NCBI RefSeq assembly: GCF_003003215.1
Contig: NZ_PVUF01000007.1
Coordinates: 62,001 to 126,000, forward strand
Length of the DNA stretch: 64,000 nt
Direction of reading: 5' to 3'
Source of the DNA: Tritonibacter scottomollicae
GTDB taxonomy: Bacteria; Pseudomonadota; Alphaproteobacteria; Rhodobacterales; Rhodobacteraceae
Shown here: positions 1-8,825 of the stretch, in pieces
Numbering within the stretch: position 1 is the stretch's first letter
Layout: each line of letters begins with the position of its first letter
Notes under the pieces: generated by a model
Databases searched by the model: none
What the model saw: the letters and a program-made list of their open reading frames with translations, nothing else
What the model was told of the DNA's origin: nothing
Program-made: the position numbers and the translations under genes

Positions 1-1
1 G

Positions 2-616
2 GTGATGAGTGCCGCCAGACAAGTATCAATGATTGCAGCCATAATTCTGTGCGCTTCGATCATCATCGGTGTGCTTGCGATCACGGGCCTTGGCGTCAAG
101 ATCACCTCCCTTATCCTCGAAGGATCGGGTGGCCTGCTTTGGCCGTCACTGCTTCTGACAGCGCTCGCATGCCTTCTGCTTGGGATGGAGGTGCCAACGA
201 CCGCAGCCTACGTCATTTGCGTTTCTGTTGCGGGTCCAGCACTGATCCAACTGGGGCTGGAACCCTTGCAGGCACATCTATTCGTCTTCTGGTTCGCTTT
301 GCTATCGACGATAACGCCACCCGTCTGCGGTGCGGTATTTATCGCTGCTGGCATGATCGGGGAGAATTGGTTGAAAGTCGCCCTGACTGCCATGGCTCTT
401 GGCGTCGGGCTCTATCTCATACCTCTGGGTATGATCGCTAACCCTGATATAATCCGACTGGCTCAAAATCCTGTTCTCGCGATCATAGCAATGCTGCGGC
501 TCGCTTTCGGGTTGGCCCTCGTATCCTACGGTCTGATTAGTGCACGTAAGATTTTCAAGACAGCGGTGCTCGTCGGTGCCGGGTTGGCGGTTATCTTCTC
601 TGGTATCTATATCTGA
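2..616 (+). CDS. TRAP transporter fused permease, C-terminal part (partial)
   Basis: This is the C-terminal 204 residues of a very hydrophobic protein with at least five membrane helices. The stretch LLLGMEVPTTAAYV followed by STITPPVCGAVFIAAGMI is typical of the DctM-like half of fused 4TM/12TM TRAP transporter permeases, which use a periplasmic binding protein and an ion gradient to import organic acids or related solutes. The frame is open to the left edge, so the GTG/ATG at the edge is probably internal and the gene starts outside the window. The substrate cannot be told from this fragment. Confidence 0.8.
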   Translation: MMSAARQVSMIAAIILCASIIIGVLAITGLGVKITSLILEGSGGLLWPSLLLTALACLLLGMEVPTTAAYVICVSVAGPALIQLGLEPLQAHLFVFWFALLSTITPPVCGAVFIAAGMIGENWLKVALTAMALGVGLYLIPLGMIANPDIIRLAQNPVLAIIAMLRLAFGLALVSYGLISARKIFKTAVLVGAGLAVIFSGIYI

Positions 617-820
617 AGTCATTGCCTTGGTGCAGCTTCACGCTTACGTGGTTCCGGTTCAGTCAAAGCTGAAACGGCAAGTAGGCAATTTCTTGAAAGC
701 TGTCGTTTGATCGAGCCGCAGCAGCCGTAGTTCTGGGCTCGAAGCGGTCCTTGGCGCCATGGCGGTCGGTTGTGACGCGCTTCTTGCGGTGATGGGAATG
801 CATGCCCCCACACATATGGC
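617..820. other. intergenic, no gene seen
   Basis: About 200 bases between the convergent TRAP permease and the recombinase remnant. I see no convincing coding signal or strong terminator. A short leftward open frame here has no recognisable domain and unconvincing codon use. Confidence 0.5.
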
Positions 821-1530
821 TTACGCCCAGTGATCGGGCACTGGCATCATGAAACTTAAAGCAAGCTCCTGCCTCTGAGCCAAGTCCATCGCGTCGCCAT
901 AATCCGGAGAGCCGCGGATCACCTTGACGCTATGCCCCATCATTTCTCTGCCGACGTCCATTCGCTTAGTCACATCCAATATCCGACTTTCCCAGGTGTG
1001 GCGCACACCACCGATCATGTGCTGAACAGAGGACAGCAGGTCATTGCTTCGCAGGTAAGTGGTCATGGTGCCTGAATAGTTGTTTTTGCCTCGATGTCGC
1101 GGAAATTCATCCGCATGGCGCTTGGCAGCTGCAAGTGTGACACCAACCAGAGGAACCACGCACACGGATGCGCTGTTCTTGATCTCTCTGCGGGTTTCCC
1201 CTTCCTCAGAAGCCAGTTGCAGGTGCGGGACTGGATGATCGAGCACAATGGCACTGGCAGGGAGGGCGTGATTTTCGGACTGACGGCACCCCGTTTCGGT
1301 CGAGATCAATAGAATGTCTCGTGCTTCTGTGTTCGTCGCGTCAAAGGCCCGAGGCACAAACCACTTGTCGGTGATCGAATCCAGCGGAATTTCCAGCTTC
1401 CACGCGGTCTAGGATATCATCCAACGGCGCATCAAGCAGGTCTGAAATCGCGCAGGCGATAAGCGAAGCCTCTCGCCTGCGCGATTTTCTGGGCGGCGCG
1501 GCCATGTTGTTGCTCTGTCGTCAAAACGTC
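821..1530 (-). pseudogene. decayed tyrosine recombinase (integrase) remnant
   Basis: The leftward frame at 821-1357 reads as a C-terminal catalytic domain of a phage-type tyrosine recombinase. It has the first-Arg box TGCRQSE, an RHTWESR box matching the usual RHSFEDR, MGHSVKVIRG for the GH box, and a Tyr in PDYG for the nucleophile. The protein would lack its N-terminal half. Upstream on the same strand, about 1360-1530, short pieces read QKIAQARGFAYR and then, in a shifted frame, LLDAPLDDILDRVEA. Both resemble the N-terminal part of roseobacterial integrases. The gene therefore appears broken by a frameshift and a large internal deletion, and probably marks a former island or prophage end. 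The family call is from memory of motifs. Confidence 0.65.
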
Positions 1531-1614
1531 ATGAAACCAATGGCGACTTTCGCGTGAAGTTCCCTCCGCAACCGGCTAAGACCGTCGGGAGACGCGGACA
1601 GGGAGCGGATGCAC

Positions 1615-2442
1615 ATGCGGCTGGATCAGGATATCGAAGAGGCCCTCATCACCATGGTGCGGGCGGCGGCGCGGGCAGAGATCATGCCTCGCTTTCGTAA
1701 CCTTTCAGCCGGGGCGATCACCGCGAAATCCTCCGCCATCGATCTGGTTACAGTCGCCGATGTGGCTGCCGAAGCGCATATGACCCGCGCCGTGGCTCAG
1801 ATCCTGCCCGGCGCCGTGGTCATCGGCGAGGAGGCCGTCAGCAAGGATGCGTCGGTGCTGGCACGGCTGCCAGACGCCGAAGTTGCGGTGATCCTCGATC
1901 CCATTGATGGCACCTGGAATTTTGCCAATGGCCTGGCGGTCTTTGGTGTCATCCTGTCGGTGGTGGTGCGGGGGCAGACCGTGTTCGGGCTGCTTTATGA
2001 TCCGGTGATGGATGACTGGGTGCAGGCGAGCCTTGGCGGCGGCGCGTGGTTCGCAGCGCCAGACCGCACGCCAGAGCGATTGCAGGTCGCACCAGAGCGC
2101 CCCTTTGCCGAGGCGACCGGGTTCTTGCCGCATTACGTGTTCCCGCAGGCCGAGCAACCCCGTCTGGCCCAAGGCATGATCCGCGCGCGGCGGGTCAACT
2201 CGCTGTTCTGCTCCTGCCATGAATACCGCATGATGGCGCAGGGCAACGCGGATTTTGTGCAGAATGAGAGTCTGAATTGCTGGGATCACGCCGCCGGTGT
2301 TCTGGCGGTGCTGGAGGCCGGCGGCCATGCGCAGCTGGTCGACGGGCGTGACTACGCTCCGGCGATCTCTGAGGGACGGCTGACGGTCTCCACGGGCGCG
2401 CGCATGCGCAATGAGGTGATACAGGCCTTTGGTCTCGGCTGA
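1615..2442 (+). CDS. inositol monophosphatase family protein
   Basis: This is a Mg-dependent sugar-phosphate phosphatase of the IMPase/HisN/CysQ superfamily, 275 residues, the usual length. The metal-binding motifs are present in order: GEEAVSKD, then DPIDGTWNFANG (DPxDGT), then WDHAAGVLAVLEAGG (WDxAAG). Members hydrolyse inositol phosphate, histidinol phosphate or 3'-phosphoadenosine phosphate, and the sequence alone does not say which. I prefer the ATG at 1615, which lies nine bases after GGGAG at 1601-1605. The ATG at 1609 is only three bases from it. The stop overlaps the start of the next small gene (TGATG), so the two are probably translated together. Confidence 0.85.
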   Translation: MRLDQDIEEALITMVRAAARAEIMPRFRNLSAGAITAKSSAIDLVTVADVAAEAHMTRAVAQILPGAVVIGEEAVSKDASVLARLPDAEVAVILDPIDGTWNFANGLAVFGVILSVVVRGQTVFGLLYDPVMDDWVQASLGGGAWFAAPDRTPERLQVAPERPFAEATGFLPHYVFPQAEQPRLAQGMIRARRVNSLFCSCHEYRMMAQGNADFVQNESLNCWDHAAGVLAVLEAGGHAQLVDGRDYAPAISEGRLTVSTGARMRNEVIQAFGLG

Positions 2443-2636
2443 TGGCAGCGCCTCTTGGCCCGCAGGACTGCCGATACATCCCCGCAGCGGTCAAGATCGG
2501 CAAGGCGGTATTCTATGCGCAGGCGCAGATGTCGCTGGACGAAGCCTATGTCGGGGAAGTGATGGCGTGGGATGCCGAGGCGGGCATCGGGGCGTTTATC
2601 GCCAAATCCGAGATGCAGGAGTGGACGGGCAAGTGA
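2442..2636 (+). CDS. small hypothetical protein coupled to the phosphatase
   Basis: A 64-residue protein whose ATG overlaps the phosphatase stop codon in a TGATG arrangement, a sign of translational coupling. It is mildly acidic with no signal peptide or membrane helix, and contains the segment YIPAAVKIGKAVFY followed by a YVGEVMAWDAEAGIGAF stretch. I do not recognise a domain. The overlap and G+C-rich third positions support it as a real gene. A role linked to the phosphatase is inference only. Confidence 0.55.
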   Translation: MAAPLGPQDCRYIPAAVKIGKAVFYAQAQMSLDEAYVGEVMAWDAEAGIGAFIAKSEMQEWTGK

Positions 2637-3134
2637 CGCGCTAAGAGGCGACTATTGTTGCGCGTTTCGGCTTTGTAGCCCCGCCATCACCACGTGTGAC
2701 TCGCAATACCGTGCAAAATACCGTGATGATTCGGTATCTGGTTCGCTGACAGAGCGAAACAAACGCAAGATGCACCGCTTGTTTGTCCGCTCCGAGCCAA
2801 CAATGCGCTTATGAGACAAATGGGCACTGCGATCTCAGCGTAAAACCGCCATGACGTCGCGGGGTTTCGCCTGTGGAAACAATCGACAATGTCAAAACGG
2901 GCATTTGGATAGTTTGATGTGAATTTGAGCCAAATTTACGTGATCTGTCGGGCAACCATCACCGGTGCGCGTGCGCAAATGTCGAAACAATAGATTGCTC
3001 CGCGGGGCGCCCTCGGGCGGTTGGCCTCTGGGTGCGAGGTCTATGCGCAATTTTAACTGTCTTTTAGACTATGTGTGCGGGGGCGGCCTCGTTATCCCTG
3101 ACTTCCACCATGATGCGGCTCGGAGGTGATCTCA
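2637..3134. other. about 500-base intergenic region
   Basis: This gap between the small ORF and the Hint gene is more A+T-rich than its surroundings. It carries the ATACCG repeat cluster listed separately and the GGAGGTGAT ribosome-binding site at its right end. The rightward open frames inside it are short and show no family signature. I see no tRNA or clear terminator. Confidence 0.45.
2705..2737. repeat. ATACCG direct repeats with an inverted copy
   Basis: AATACCGTG occurs twice, 12 bases apart (2705 and 2717), followed by the inverted half CGGTAT at 2732-2737. Such spaced ATACCG/CGGTAT half-sites look like an operator, but no regulator can be named. Confidence 0.35.
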
Positions 3135-3866
3135 GTGTCGCGAGGGATAGATCGTCGAGTGTTCGGCGAGATCGAAGGAGAGCGCGGCATGGCCAGAGAT
3201 TCAGATACCCGAGATCCAGAGACCGCGCCATGCAACGGGATGAACTGGCGCGATAGGGACCGAGGACAGGCGCGGATCTCGCCCTGCTTTACCCCTGGCA
3301 CGTTGATTGCAACACCGCGTGGAGAGCGATTGGTCGAGAATTTGCAAGTCGGCGACCGAGTTATCACCCGCGACAACGGCATCCAGCAGATCCGCTGGAT
3401 TGGCCACAACGCGATGGGGCGAGAGGGGCTGGCGCGGGCTTCCTATCTGCAGCCGATCCTGATCCGACAAGGTGCGCTTGGCAACGGTCTGCCCGAGCGC
3501 GACATGATGGTCAGTCCAAACCACCGGGTATTGGTGGCCAACGACAAGACCGCGCTTTATTTCGAGGACCGCGAGGTTCTGGTCGCCGCAAAGCACCTGA
3601 CGGGCCTGATCGGTATTGATGCGGTTGAGACCACCGCGGTGACCTATATTCATTTCATGTTCACGCAGCATGAAGTTGTGCTGTCGGATGGCGCATGGAC
3701 CGAGAGTTTTCAGCCCGGTGACCAGTCGCTGCGCGGATTGGACAATGCGCAGCGCAACGAGATATTCGAGCTCTTTCCCGACCTGCGACATGCTGAAGGT
3801 CAAGAGGCCTATCCCTCCGCCCGTCGGACCCTGAGGAAGCGCGAAGCCAAGATGCTGTTGCACTGA
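3135..3866 (+). CDS. stand-alone Hint (Hedgehog/intein) domain protein
   Basis: The protein carries a Hint fold of the Hint_2 type. Cys opens the motif CFTPGTLIATPRGERLVE and is followed by GDRVITRDNGIQQIRWIG. Further on come MMVSPNHRVLV and the HFMFTQHEVVLSDGAWTESFQPGD block. Such domains self-cleave in inteins and hedgehog proteins. In roseobacters they often sit at the C-terminus of secreted calcium-binding proteins, but here the domain is almost alone behind a short polar N-terminus. Two starts are plausible: GTG 3135 eight bases after a near-perfect GGAGGTGAT, or ATG 3189 eight bases after AAGGAG. It converges on the MobA-like gene with 19 bases between. Whether it still cleaves is unknown. 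Confidence 0.8.
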   Translation: MSRGIDRRVFGEIEGERGMARDSDTRDPETAPCNGMNWRDRDRGQARISPCFTPGTLIATPRGERLVENLQVGDRVITRDNGIQQIRWIGHNAMGREGLARASYLQPILIRQGALGNGLPERDMMVSPNHRVLVANDKTALYFEDREVLVAAKHLTGLIGIDAVETTAVTYIHFMFTQHEVVLSDGAWTESFQPGDQSLRGLDNAQRNEIFELFPDLRHAEGQEAYPSARRTLRKREAKMLLH

Positions 3867-3885
3867 GTTACGGCATGCCCTCTGG

Positions 3886-4491
3886 TTATGTCTGTGTCCT
3901 GCCAGCGCGCCAGGCAGACCAGGCGTCCGGCGTATCCAGATCAATGAGCGCATGTTGCCCGGGCAGCGCGATCTCCGTCACGGTTTCACCTAGCAGCACG
4001 TGGCGCGCCCCTTCGTCGCCCTTCAGGGTTTGTAATGCGGAGAAGCAACGACGCGGGAACAGCACCGGGTGACCTGGGCGGGGGGCGCCTGAGTTATCCT
4101 GACCCGTTGCACGCAGGATCGGTCCGTCTGGCCCGCTGAAGTGGCGTGCAAGCTGCCGGAGGTCCGCCGTCGTCAGCTCTGGCATGTCAGCAGGCAGGAT
4201 CATCACTCCGTCGATCATTGCGGGTAGCGCCCTGATCGCGGTGCGAATGGAGGCGCCCATGCCCTCGGCCGCGTCAGGCACCGGAATGCACTGAGCCGGG
4301 TCAATCAGCGCGGCGCGCGGATGGGTTAGGGCGGGAACCGTCACCCGGACGTCAAAACCAGTCGCCTGCGCTTGCTGCAGCAGATGAGACAGGAGCGGCT
4401 GGCCGGCGACCGTTTCCAGCAGCTTGTCACCACCCCGCATCCGGGAGGAGGCCCCGGCAGCGAGGAGGAGAATGGTGAGAGCGTGAGGCAT
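3886..4491 (-). CDS. MobA-like nucleotidyltransferase family protein
   Basis: A 201-residue NTP transferase of the MobA/MocA type. The N-terminal loop LLLAAGASSRMRGGDKLL is the signature that binds the nucleotide, and LPADMPELT carries the metal-binding Asp. Relatives attach CMP or GMP to the molybdenum cofactor, or activate sugar alcohols. MocA-like cytidylyltransferases serving xanthine dehydrogenase-type enzymes are the closest match in length. No molybdoenzyme gene lies nearby, so the substrate is left open. Confidence 0.75.
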   Translation of the reverse strand: MPHALTILLLAAGASSRMRGGDKLLETVAGQPLLSHLLQQAQATGFDVRVTVPALTHPRAALIDPAQCIPVPDAAEGMGASIRTAIRALPAMIDGVMILPADMPELTTADLRQLARHFSGPDGPILRATGQDNSGAPRPGHPVLFPRRCFSALQTLKGDEGARHVLLGETVTEIALPGQHALIDLDTPDAWSAWRAGRTQT

Positions 4492-4525
4492 GTATCGCGC
4501 ACCTTGTGTTGAGCGGCGCCGGTCG

Positions 4526-4560
4526 GAGCCTCCGGCGGAGGTATTTTGGAAAAGATGAAG
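4526..4560. repeat. intergenic hairpin plus TATTTTGGAAAAGATGAAG tail
   Basis: A short hairpin (CCTCC-GGC-GGAGG) is followed by TATTTTGGAAAAGATGAAG. From memory, very similar elements recur between genes throughout roseobacter genomes, often just upstream or downstream of genes. It may act as a terminator or as a REP-like element. Confidence 0.45.
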
Positions 4561-4644
4561 CGGGATGCCAAGGGGGTTGGTCAGCCTTTATGACCTATTG
4601 TTTCGCACGCGAAACATTGGGGCAGGGAGAGTTACCATAAAGTT

Positions 4645-4669
4645 GCACGCGCCCCGGGGGAGCGCGTGC
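4645..4669 (-). terminator. candidate terminator of the dehydrogenase gene
   Basis: Perfect 8-bp stem GCACGCGC / GCGCGTGC with a nine-base loop, about 60 bases beyond the stop of the leftward dehydrogenase gene. On the minus strand it is followed by AACTTTAT, a weak U-tract. Confidence 0.5.
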
Positions 4670-4725
4670 GGTGGTCCGGCAACAGGGGGCGAGACAGGTC
4701 AGTCCTGTTGACCTGTTTTAAGGTT

Positions 4726-7140
4726 TCAGCCGCGCATACGGGCGCCATCGGCGTCAAACAGCGGCTCGGTAATCAGCCGTGCGGCGTGTTTCTGGCCGAG
4801 GATCTCAATCTCGACCTGCAGCCCGTCGGTGGCGCGCTCAACGGGGACAAACCCCAGCGCGATGGATTTCTGCGCATGGTGGCTGTAGCCACCCGAGGTG
4901 CAAAACCCCACCACTGCGCCGTCGAGCCAGATCGGCTCATAGGCCACAACATCGGCGTCATCGGCCTCGACCTCAAAGGCGCACAGCTTGCGCGCTGTAC
5001 CTGCGTCCTGCTCAACCTCTGCAGCGGATCGCCCAATGAAATCAACTGGTTTCTTGAAGGATATAAAGCGGTCCAACCCGGTTTCCGCCGCCGTGTAGTC
5101 GGGAGAGAATTCCGATAACCAGGAGCCGAAGAACTTGTCCAGCCGCAGCGACATCATGGCGCGCATGCCGAAGGGTTTCATGCCGTGGGTTTGGCCCTCG
5201 CCCCAGAGCGTGTCCCACAGGGATCGCTGGCTCGGCAGGTCGCAATAGATTTCATAGCCAAGATCGCCCGTGTAGCTGACCCGTTGCACGACGCAATCCA
5301 CCTTGCCAATGGTCATGCGGCGCACATCGAGGAACTTCAGGTCTACGGCATCGCGGGTGACGGCGGCGAGCACGTCCCTGGCGCGGGGGCCAGCGATCTG
5401 GAAGCCGTTGACCTGATCCGAGACATTGTCGACCGTCACGCCCTCGTCCAGGTTCTGCAGGAACCAGCGCATGTGATAGGCCTGCGCGCCATAGGAGGCG
5501 GTGAGCTGGAAGTCCTCCTCGCCGAGGCACGAAATGGTGAAATCCCCGATCAGGCGTCCCTTGGGCGAGAGCATCGGCGTCAGGCTGAGCCGACCCTGTT
5601 TTGGCACCCGGCCCGCCATGATGCGATCCAGCCAGGCGCGGGCACCGGCGCCTTTGACACGGTATTTGCCAAAGTTGTGAATCTCATTGATGCCAACGGC
5701 TTCGCGGACGGTCTTCACTTCGCGTGCGGTGGCCTCGAAGGCGTTGGAGCGCCGGAAGGAGGGGATCTCGTATCGCTCTTCTCCTTCGGCGGCAAAGTAG
5801 TTCGGGATCTCCATGCCGTAGTAGTGGCCCCAGACGGCGCCTAAGCCATCAAAGATGTCGTACATCGGCGTCGTTCGGAAAGGCCGTGCGGCCGGAAGCT
5901 CCTCGTTCGGATAGGCGATGGAGAAGCGTTTCTGATAGTTCTCGATCACCTTCGGGCGAGTGTAGCCGGGGGTGATCCAGTTGCCATAGCGGGCGACATC
6001 CATGGCGGCTGTGTCGCGTTCGCATTCGCCCTCGACCATCCACTGCGCCAGCATCAGCCCGACGCCACCGCCTTGAGAGAAGCCCGCCATCACGGCGCAG
6101 GCGGACCAGTAGTTGCGCACGCCGGGCACTGGGCCCACCAGCGGGTTGCCATCGGGGGCAAAGGTGAAGGGGCCGTGGATTACTGATTTGACACCGGCCT
6201 CGGCCAGGGCCGGGAAACGTTTGTAAGCAAATTCAATGCTCTCTTCGATCTTGTCAAAGTCGTCTGGCAGAAGTTCGTGACCAAAATCCCAGGGCGTGCC
6301 ATCGACCGCCCATGGCCGGCAGGGTTGTTCGTAAAACCCGATGCAGAGGCCGCGACCTTCCTGTCGCAAGTAGCTTTCGCCCGCCGGGTCCATTACATGC
6401 GGATGCTCGCCGCCGCCGTCGATAATCTCGGCAATCATCGGCACCTCGTCGGTGACGATGTATTGGTGCTCCATCGGGTGCAGCGGAAAGTAGATCCCGG
6501 CCATCGCGCCCACTTCGCGGGCCCAGAGACCGCCTGCGTTGACGATATGCTCGGCGTGAACGGTGCCCTTGTCGGTGACCACATCCCAGCTTCCGTCGGG
6601 GCGCTGGTTGGTCTCGATCACCTTGCAATGGGTCTCGATGGTGGCACCGCCCATGCGTGCGGCCTTGGCGTAGGCGTGGGTGGTGCCAGAGGGGTCGAGG
6701 TGGCCATCCAGCGGATCGTAGAGCCCGCCTATGATGCCGTCGATATTGGTGACAGGGGCGATTTTCTTTATTTCTTCTGGGCTTACGATCTCTGTCTCAA
6801 GTCCCATGAAGCGATGCTTGGCGCGCTCCGCCTTCAGCATGTCGAAGCGTTCCTTGTTGTCCGCAAGGGTGACGCCGCCGACATGGTGCAGCCCGCAGGA
6901 CATGCCGGTGATCTCCTCCAGCTCCTTGTAGAGCTTGATGGTATAGCCCTGAAGGGCGGCCATGTTGGTGTCGCCGTTCAGGGTGTGAAAGCCCCCGGCT
7001 GCATGCCAGGTGGAACCGGAGGTCAACTCGGAGCGCTCAATCAGCATCACGTCGGACCAGCCGAGCTTGGTCAGGTGGTAGAGGACGGAGCAGCCGACGA
7101 CGCCGCCGCCGATGACGGCCACACGGGTGGTGGTTTTCAT
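4726..7140 (-). CDS. FAD-dependent dimethylglycine/sarcosine dehydrogenase-like protein with GcvT domains
   Basis: 804 residues. The N-terminal half is a DAO-type FAD oxidoreductase: VAVIGGGVVGCSVLYHL binds the dinucleotide, and the motif SGSTWHAAGG contains the His that carries covalent FAD in dimethylglycine and sarcosine dehydrogenases. The C-terminal half (about residue 430 onward) matches the folate-binding GcvT aminomethyltransferase fold, including LGYEIYCDLPSQRSLWDTLW and FGMRAMMSLRLDKFFGSW. Together they would oxidise an N-methyl group and pass the one-carbon unit to tetrahydrofolate, as in glycine betaine breakdown. The start at 7140 follows GGGAG by nine bases; a longer frame upstream lacks support. 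It stands alone, with a hairpin-rich stretch before it. The exact substrate (dimethylglycine, sarcosine or another methylamine) is not settled. Confidence 0.85.
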   Translation of the reverse strand: MKTTTRVAVIGGGVVGCSVLYHLTKLGWSDVMLIERSELTSGSTWHAAGGFHTLNGDTNMAALQGYTIKLYKELEEITGMSCGLHHVGGVTLADNKERFDMLKAERAKHRFMGLETEIVSPEEIKKIAPVTNIDGIIGGLYDPLDGHLDPSGTTHAYAKAARMGGATIETHCKVIETNQRPDGSWDVVTDKGTVHAEHIVNAGGLWAREVGAMAGIYFPLHPMEHQYIVTDEVPMIAEIIDGGGEHPHVMDPAGESYLRQEGRGLCIGFYEQPCRPWAVDGTPWDFGHELLPDDFDKIEESIEFAYKRFPALAEAGVKSVIHGPFTFAPDGNPLVGPVPGVRNYWSACAVMAGFSQGGGVGLMLAQWMVEGECERDTAAMDVARYGNWITPGYTRPKVIENYQKRFSIAYPNEELPAARPFRTTPMYDIFDGLGAVWGHYYGMEIPNYFAAEGEERYEIPSFRRSNAFEATAREVKTVREAVGINEIHNFGKYRVKGAGARAWLDRIMAGRVPKQGRLSLTPMLSPKGRLIGDFTISCLGEEDFQLTASYGAQAYHMRWFLQNLDEGVTVDNVSDQVNGFQIAGPRARDVLAAVTRDAVDLKFLDVRRMTIGKVDCVVQRVSYTGDLGYEIYCDLPSQRSLWDTLWGEGQTHGMKPFGMRAMMSLRLDKFFGSWLSEFSPDYTAAETGLDRFISFKKPVDFIGRSAAEVEQDAGTARKLCAFEVEADDADVVAYEPIWLDGAVVGFCTSGGYSHHAQKSIALGFVPVERATDGLQVEIEILGQKHAARLITEPLFDADGARMRG

Positions 7141-7302
7141 GAAGTCTGTCTCCCTGTCAGGTTCGCGATTTGCATCATTCTGGACACTTGTGCCCAGTAG
7201 TCCAGTCAAAATGCGACAGGGGATGTCGGAGGTGGGATGCAAACCGGGTGATCTCCCGCCCGCTTGTCCAGCCCCAACGGGATTGGCCCTCCGGTTGGGC
7301 GG

Positions 7303-7371
7303 AGCGCGGCGCGCGCCGCGCTGGTCGCTTCGGGCAAAGCCCGAAGCGAAACCCCTCTTTCGCGGGGTTTT
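7303..7371. repeat. stacked palindromes / terminator cluster
   Basis: Three perfect inverted repeats lie in 70 bases. They are a 20-bp palindrome AGCGCGGCGCGCGCCGCGCT (7303-7322), an 11-bp stem with AAA loop (TCGCTTCGGGC, 7325-7349) and a 7-bp stem AAACCCC/GGGGTTT (7349-7370). They sit just after the leftward CorC-like gene and before the dehydrogenase promoter, so at least one probably ends CorC transcription. Confidence 0.6.
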
Positions 7372-7387
7372 GGATGACAGACAGATA

Positions 7388-8701
7388 TCAGCTGTTCAGG
7401 GGGCGAATTTTCAGACCCGTGACGCGGTTGCCTTCACGCGCGGTGACTTCGAAACGGAAGCCATGAAAGGAAAACACCTGTCCCACTGTCGGGATCATCT
7501 GCGCCTCGTGGATCACAAGGCCTGCAACGGTGTTGGCCTCTTCGTCGGGCAGGTTCCATTCCATGGCCCGATTGAGGTCCCGGATAGTGGTGGCGCCTTC
7601 GACGATGAAATTGCCATCCCCCGTCTTGCGGGCAAAGCTCTGTTCGGCAGGGTCGAATTCATCGGTGATCTCGCCGACGATCTCCTCGAGAATGTCTTCG
7701 AGGGTGATCAGCCCTTGCAGGGAGCCATATTCATCCACCACCAGCGCGAAATGAGTGCGCATGCGCAGGAACTGGCGCATCTGATCGTCAAGCGTGGTGG
7801 TCTCTGGCACGAAATATGGCGGCTTGCTGACTTCGGTGATGTTGAAGTCACGCAGTGCGGAGGCGTCGCCATCCGGACCGCCGATCTTGGCATACATCTT
7901 GCGTAGCAGATCCTTCGCATGGACCACGCCGATGATGTTCTCCTGATTGGTGCGAAACAGCGGCAGACGGGTGTGTGAGGAGGTCAGGCATTGTTCCAGA
8001 ATGGCCTCGGGGTCGGCTTCGGCATCGATCATTTCGATTTTAGAGCGATGTAGCATGATTTCCTCAACCAAGCGGTCGGAGAGATCCAGCGCGCCAAGGA
8101 TACGATCGCGGTCTTCCTTTTCCACCACACCTTCGGAGTGGCCGATCTGCAGCGCACCGACGATTTCTTCGCGCACCGCCATGATGTGGCTGTCCGGGTC
8201 GATCTGCACCCCGAAGACGCGCAGCACACCGCGCACAAGCAGCCGCACCGCACCGACGATCGGTGCCAGGATCGTCACCAAGGTACCAATGACCGGCGCC
8301 ACGGCTGCGGCGGCCTTTTCGGAGTTTGTGATGGCGTAGGTCTTTGGCAGCACCTCGGCAAAGACCAGAACGAGCATTGTCATCACGATGGTTGCCAACG
8401 CGACGCCACTCTCACCGAAGATCTTGGTGAACAGGGCGGTCGCCAGAGAGGCCGCCAGGATGTTGACAAGGTTGTTGCCCAGCAGGACAGACCCGATCAG
8501 TCGCTCGCTGTCCTCGGTGATCTGCAGCGCGCGTTGTGCTCCGCGCGCGCCCTTGTCAGCCTGACTGCGCAGCTTGCCGCGTGAGGCGGCGGTGAGTGCA
8601 GTTTCGGAACCGGAGAAAAAACCGGACAAGATCAGCAGCAGCACAATGCCGCCGGAGGTGATCCAGAATGAGCTGTCGAGTACGGAAGTTGCGCTGTCCA
8701 T
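7388..8701 (-). CDS. CorC/HlyC (CNNM) family transporter-like protein
   Basis: 437 residues with the standard domain order. An N-terminal CNNM membrane domain of three to four helices includes the signature LSGFFSGSETALTAASR. Two CBS domains follow, with TRLPLFRTNQENIIGVVHAKDLL and LVVDEYGSLQGLITLEDILEEIVGEI. A C-terminal CorC_HlyC domain begins near DGNFIVEGATTIRDLN. Relatives are magnesium/cobalt efflux or resistance proteins in the inner membrane, once called hemolysins. It is full length, and xerD lies upstream on the same strand 124 bases away, so they may be cotranscribed. Confidence 0.88.
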   Translation of the reverse strand: MDSATSVLDSSFWITSGGIVLLLILSGFFSGSETALTAASRGKLRSQADKGARGAQRALQITEDSERLIGSVLLGNNLVNILAASLATALFTKIFGESGVALATIVMTMLVLVFAEVLPKTYAITNSEKAAAAVAPVIGTLVTILAPIVGAVRLLVRGVLRVFGVQIDPDSHIMAVREEIVGALQIGHSEGVVEKEDRDRILGALDLSDRLVEEIMLHRSKIEMIDAEADPEAILEQCLTSSHTRLPLFRTNQENIIGVVHAKDLLRKMYAKIGGPDGDASALRDFNITEVSKPPYFVPETTTLDDQMRQFLRMRTHFALVVDEYGSLQGLITLEDILEEIVGEITDEFDPAEQSFARKTGDGNFIVEGATTIRDLNRAMEWNLPDEEANTVAGLVIHEAQMIPTVGQVFSFHGFRFEVTAREGNRVTGLKIRPLNS

Positions 8702-8825
8702 TGGGGTCCTGAGGGTCCTTCATTTTTGATGGTTATGCTGTGCGAGCGACGTTGGATCAAGCAGTCTGGGGTCGAAACCGGCATTTGCCTGCGCCGGAAG
8801 CGCCGGTTTGGGGCCTCGGCACCTG

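Noticed and set aside
2637-3134. tRNA or small RNA in the intergenic gap
   Set aside because: No cloverleaf or GGTTC-type arm was found on either strand.
6277-7200. Long rightward open frame inside the dehydrogenase gene
   Set aside because: Antisense to a well-supported dehydrogenase; no domain, no ribosome-binding site.
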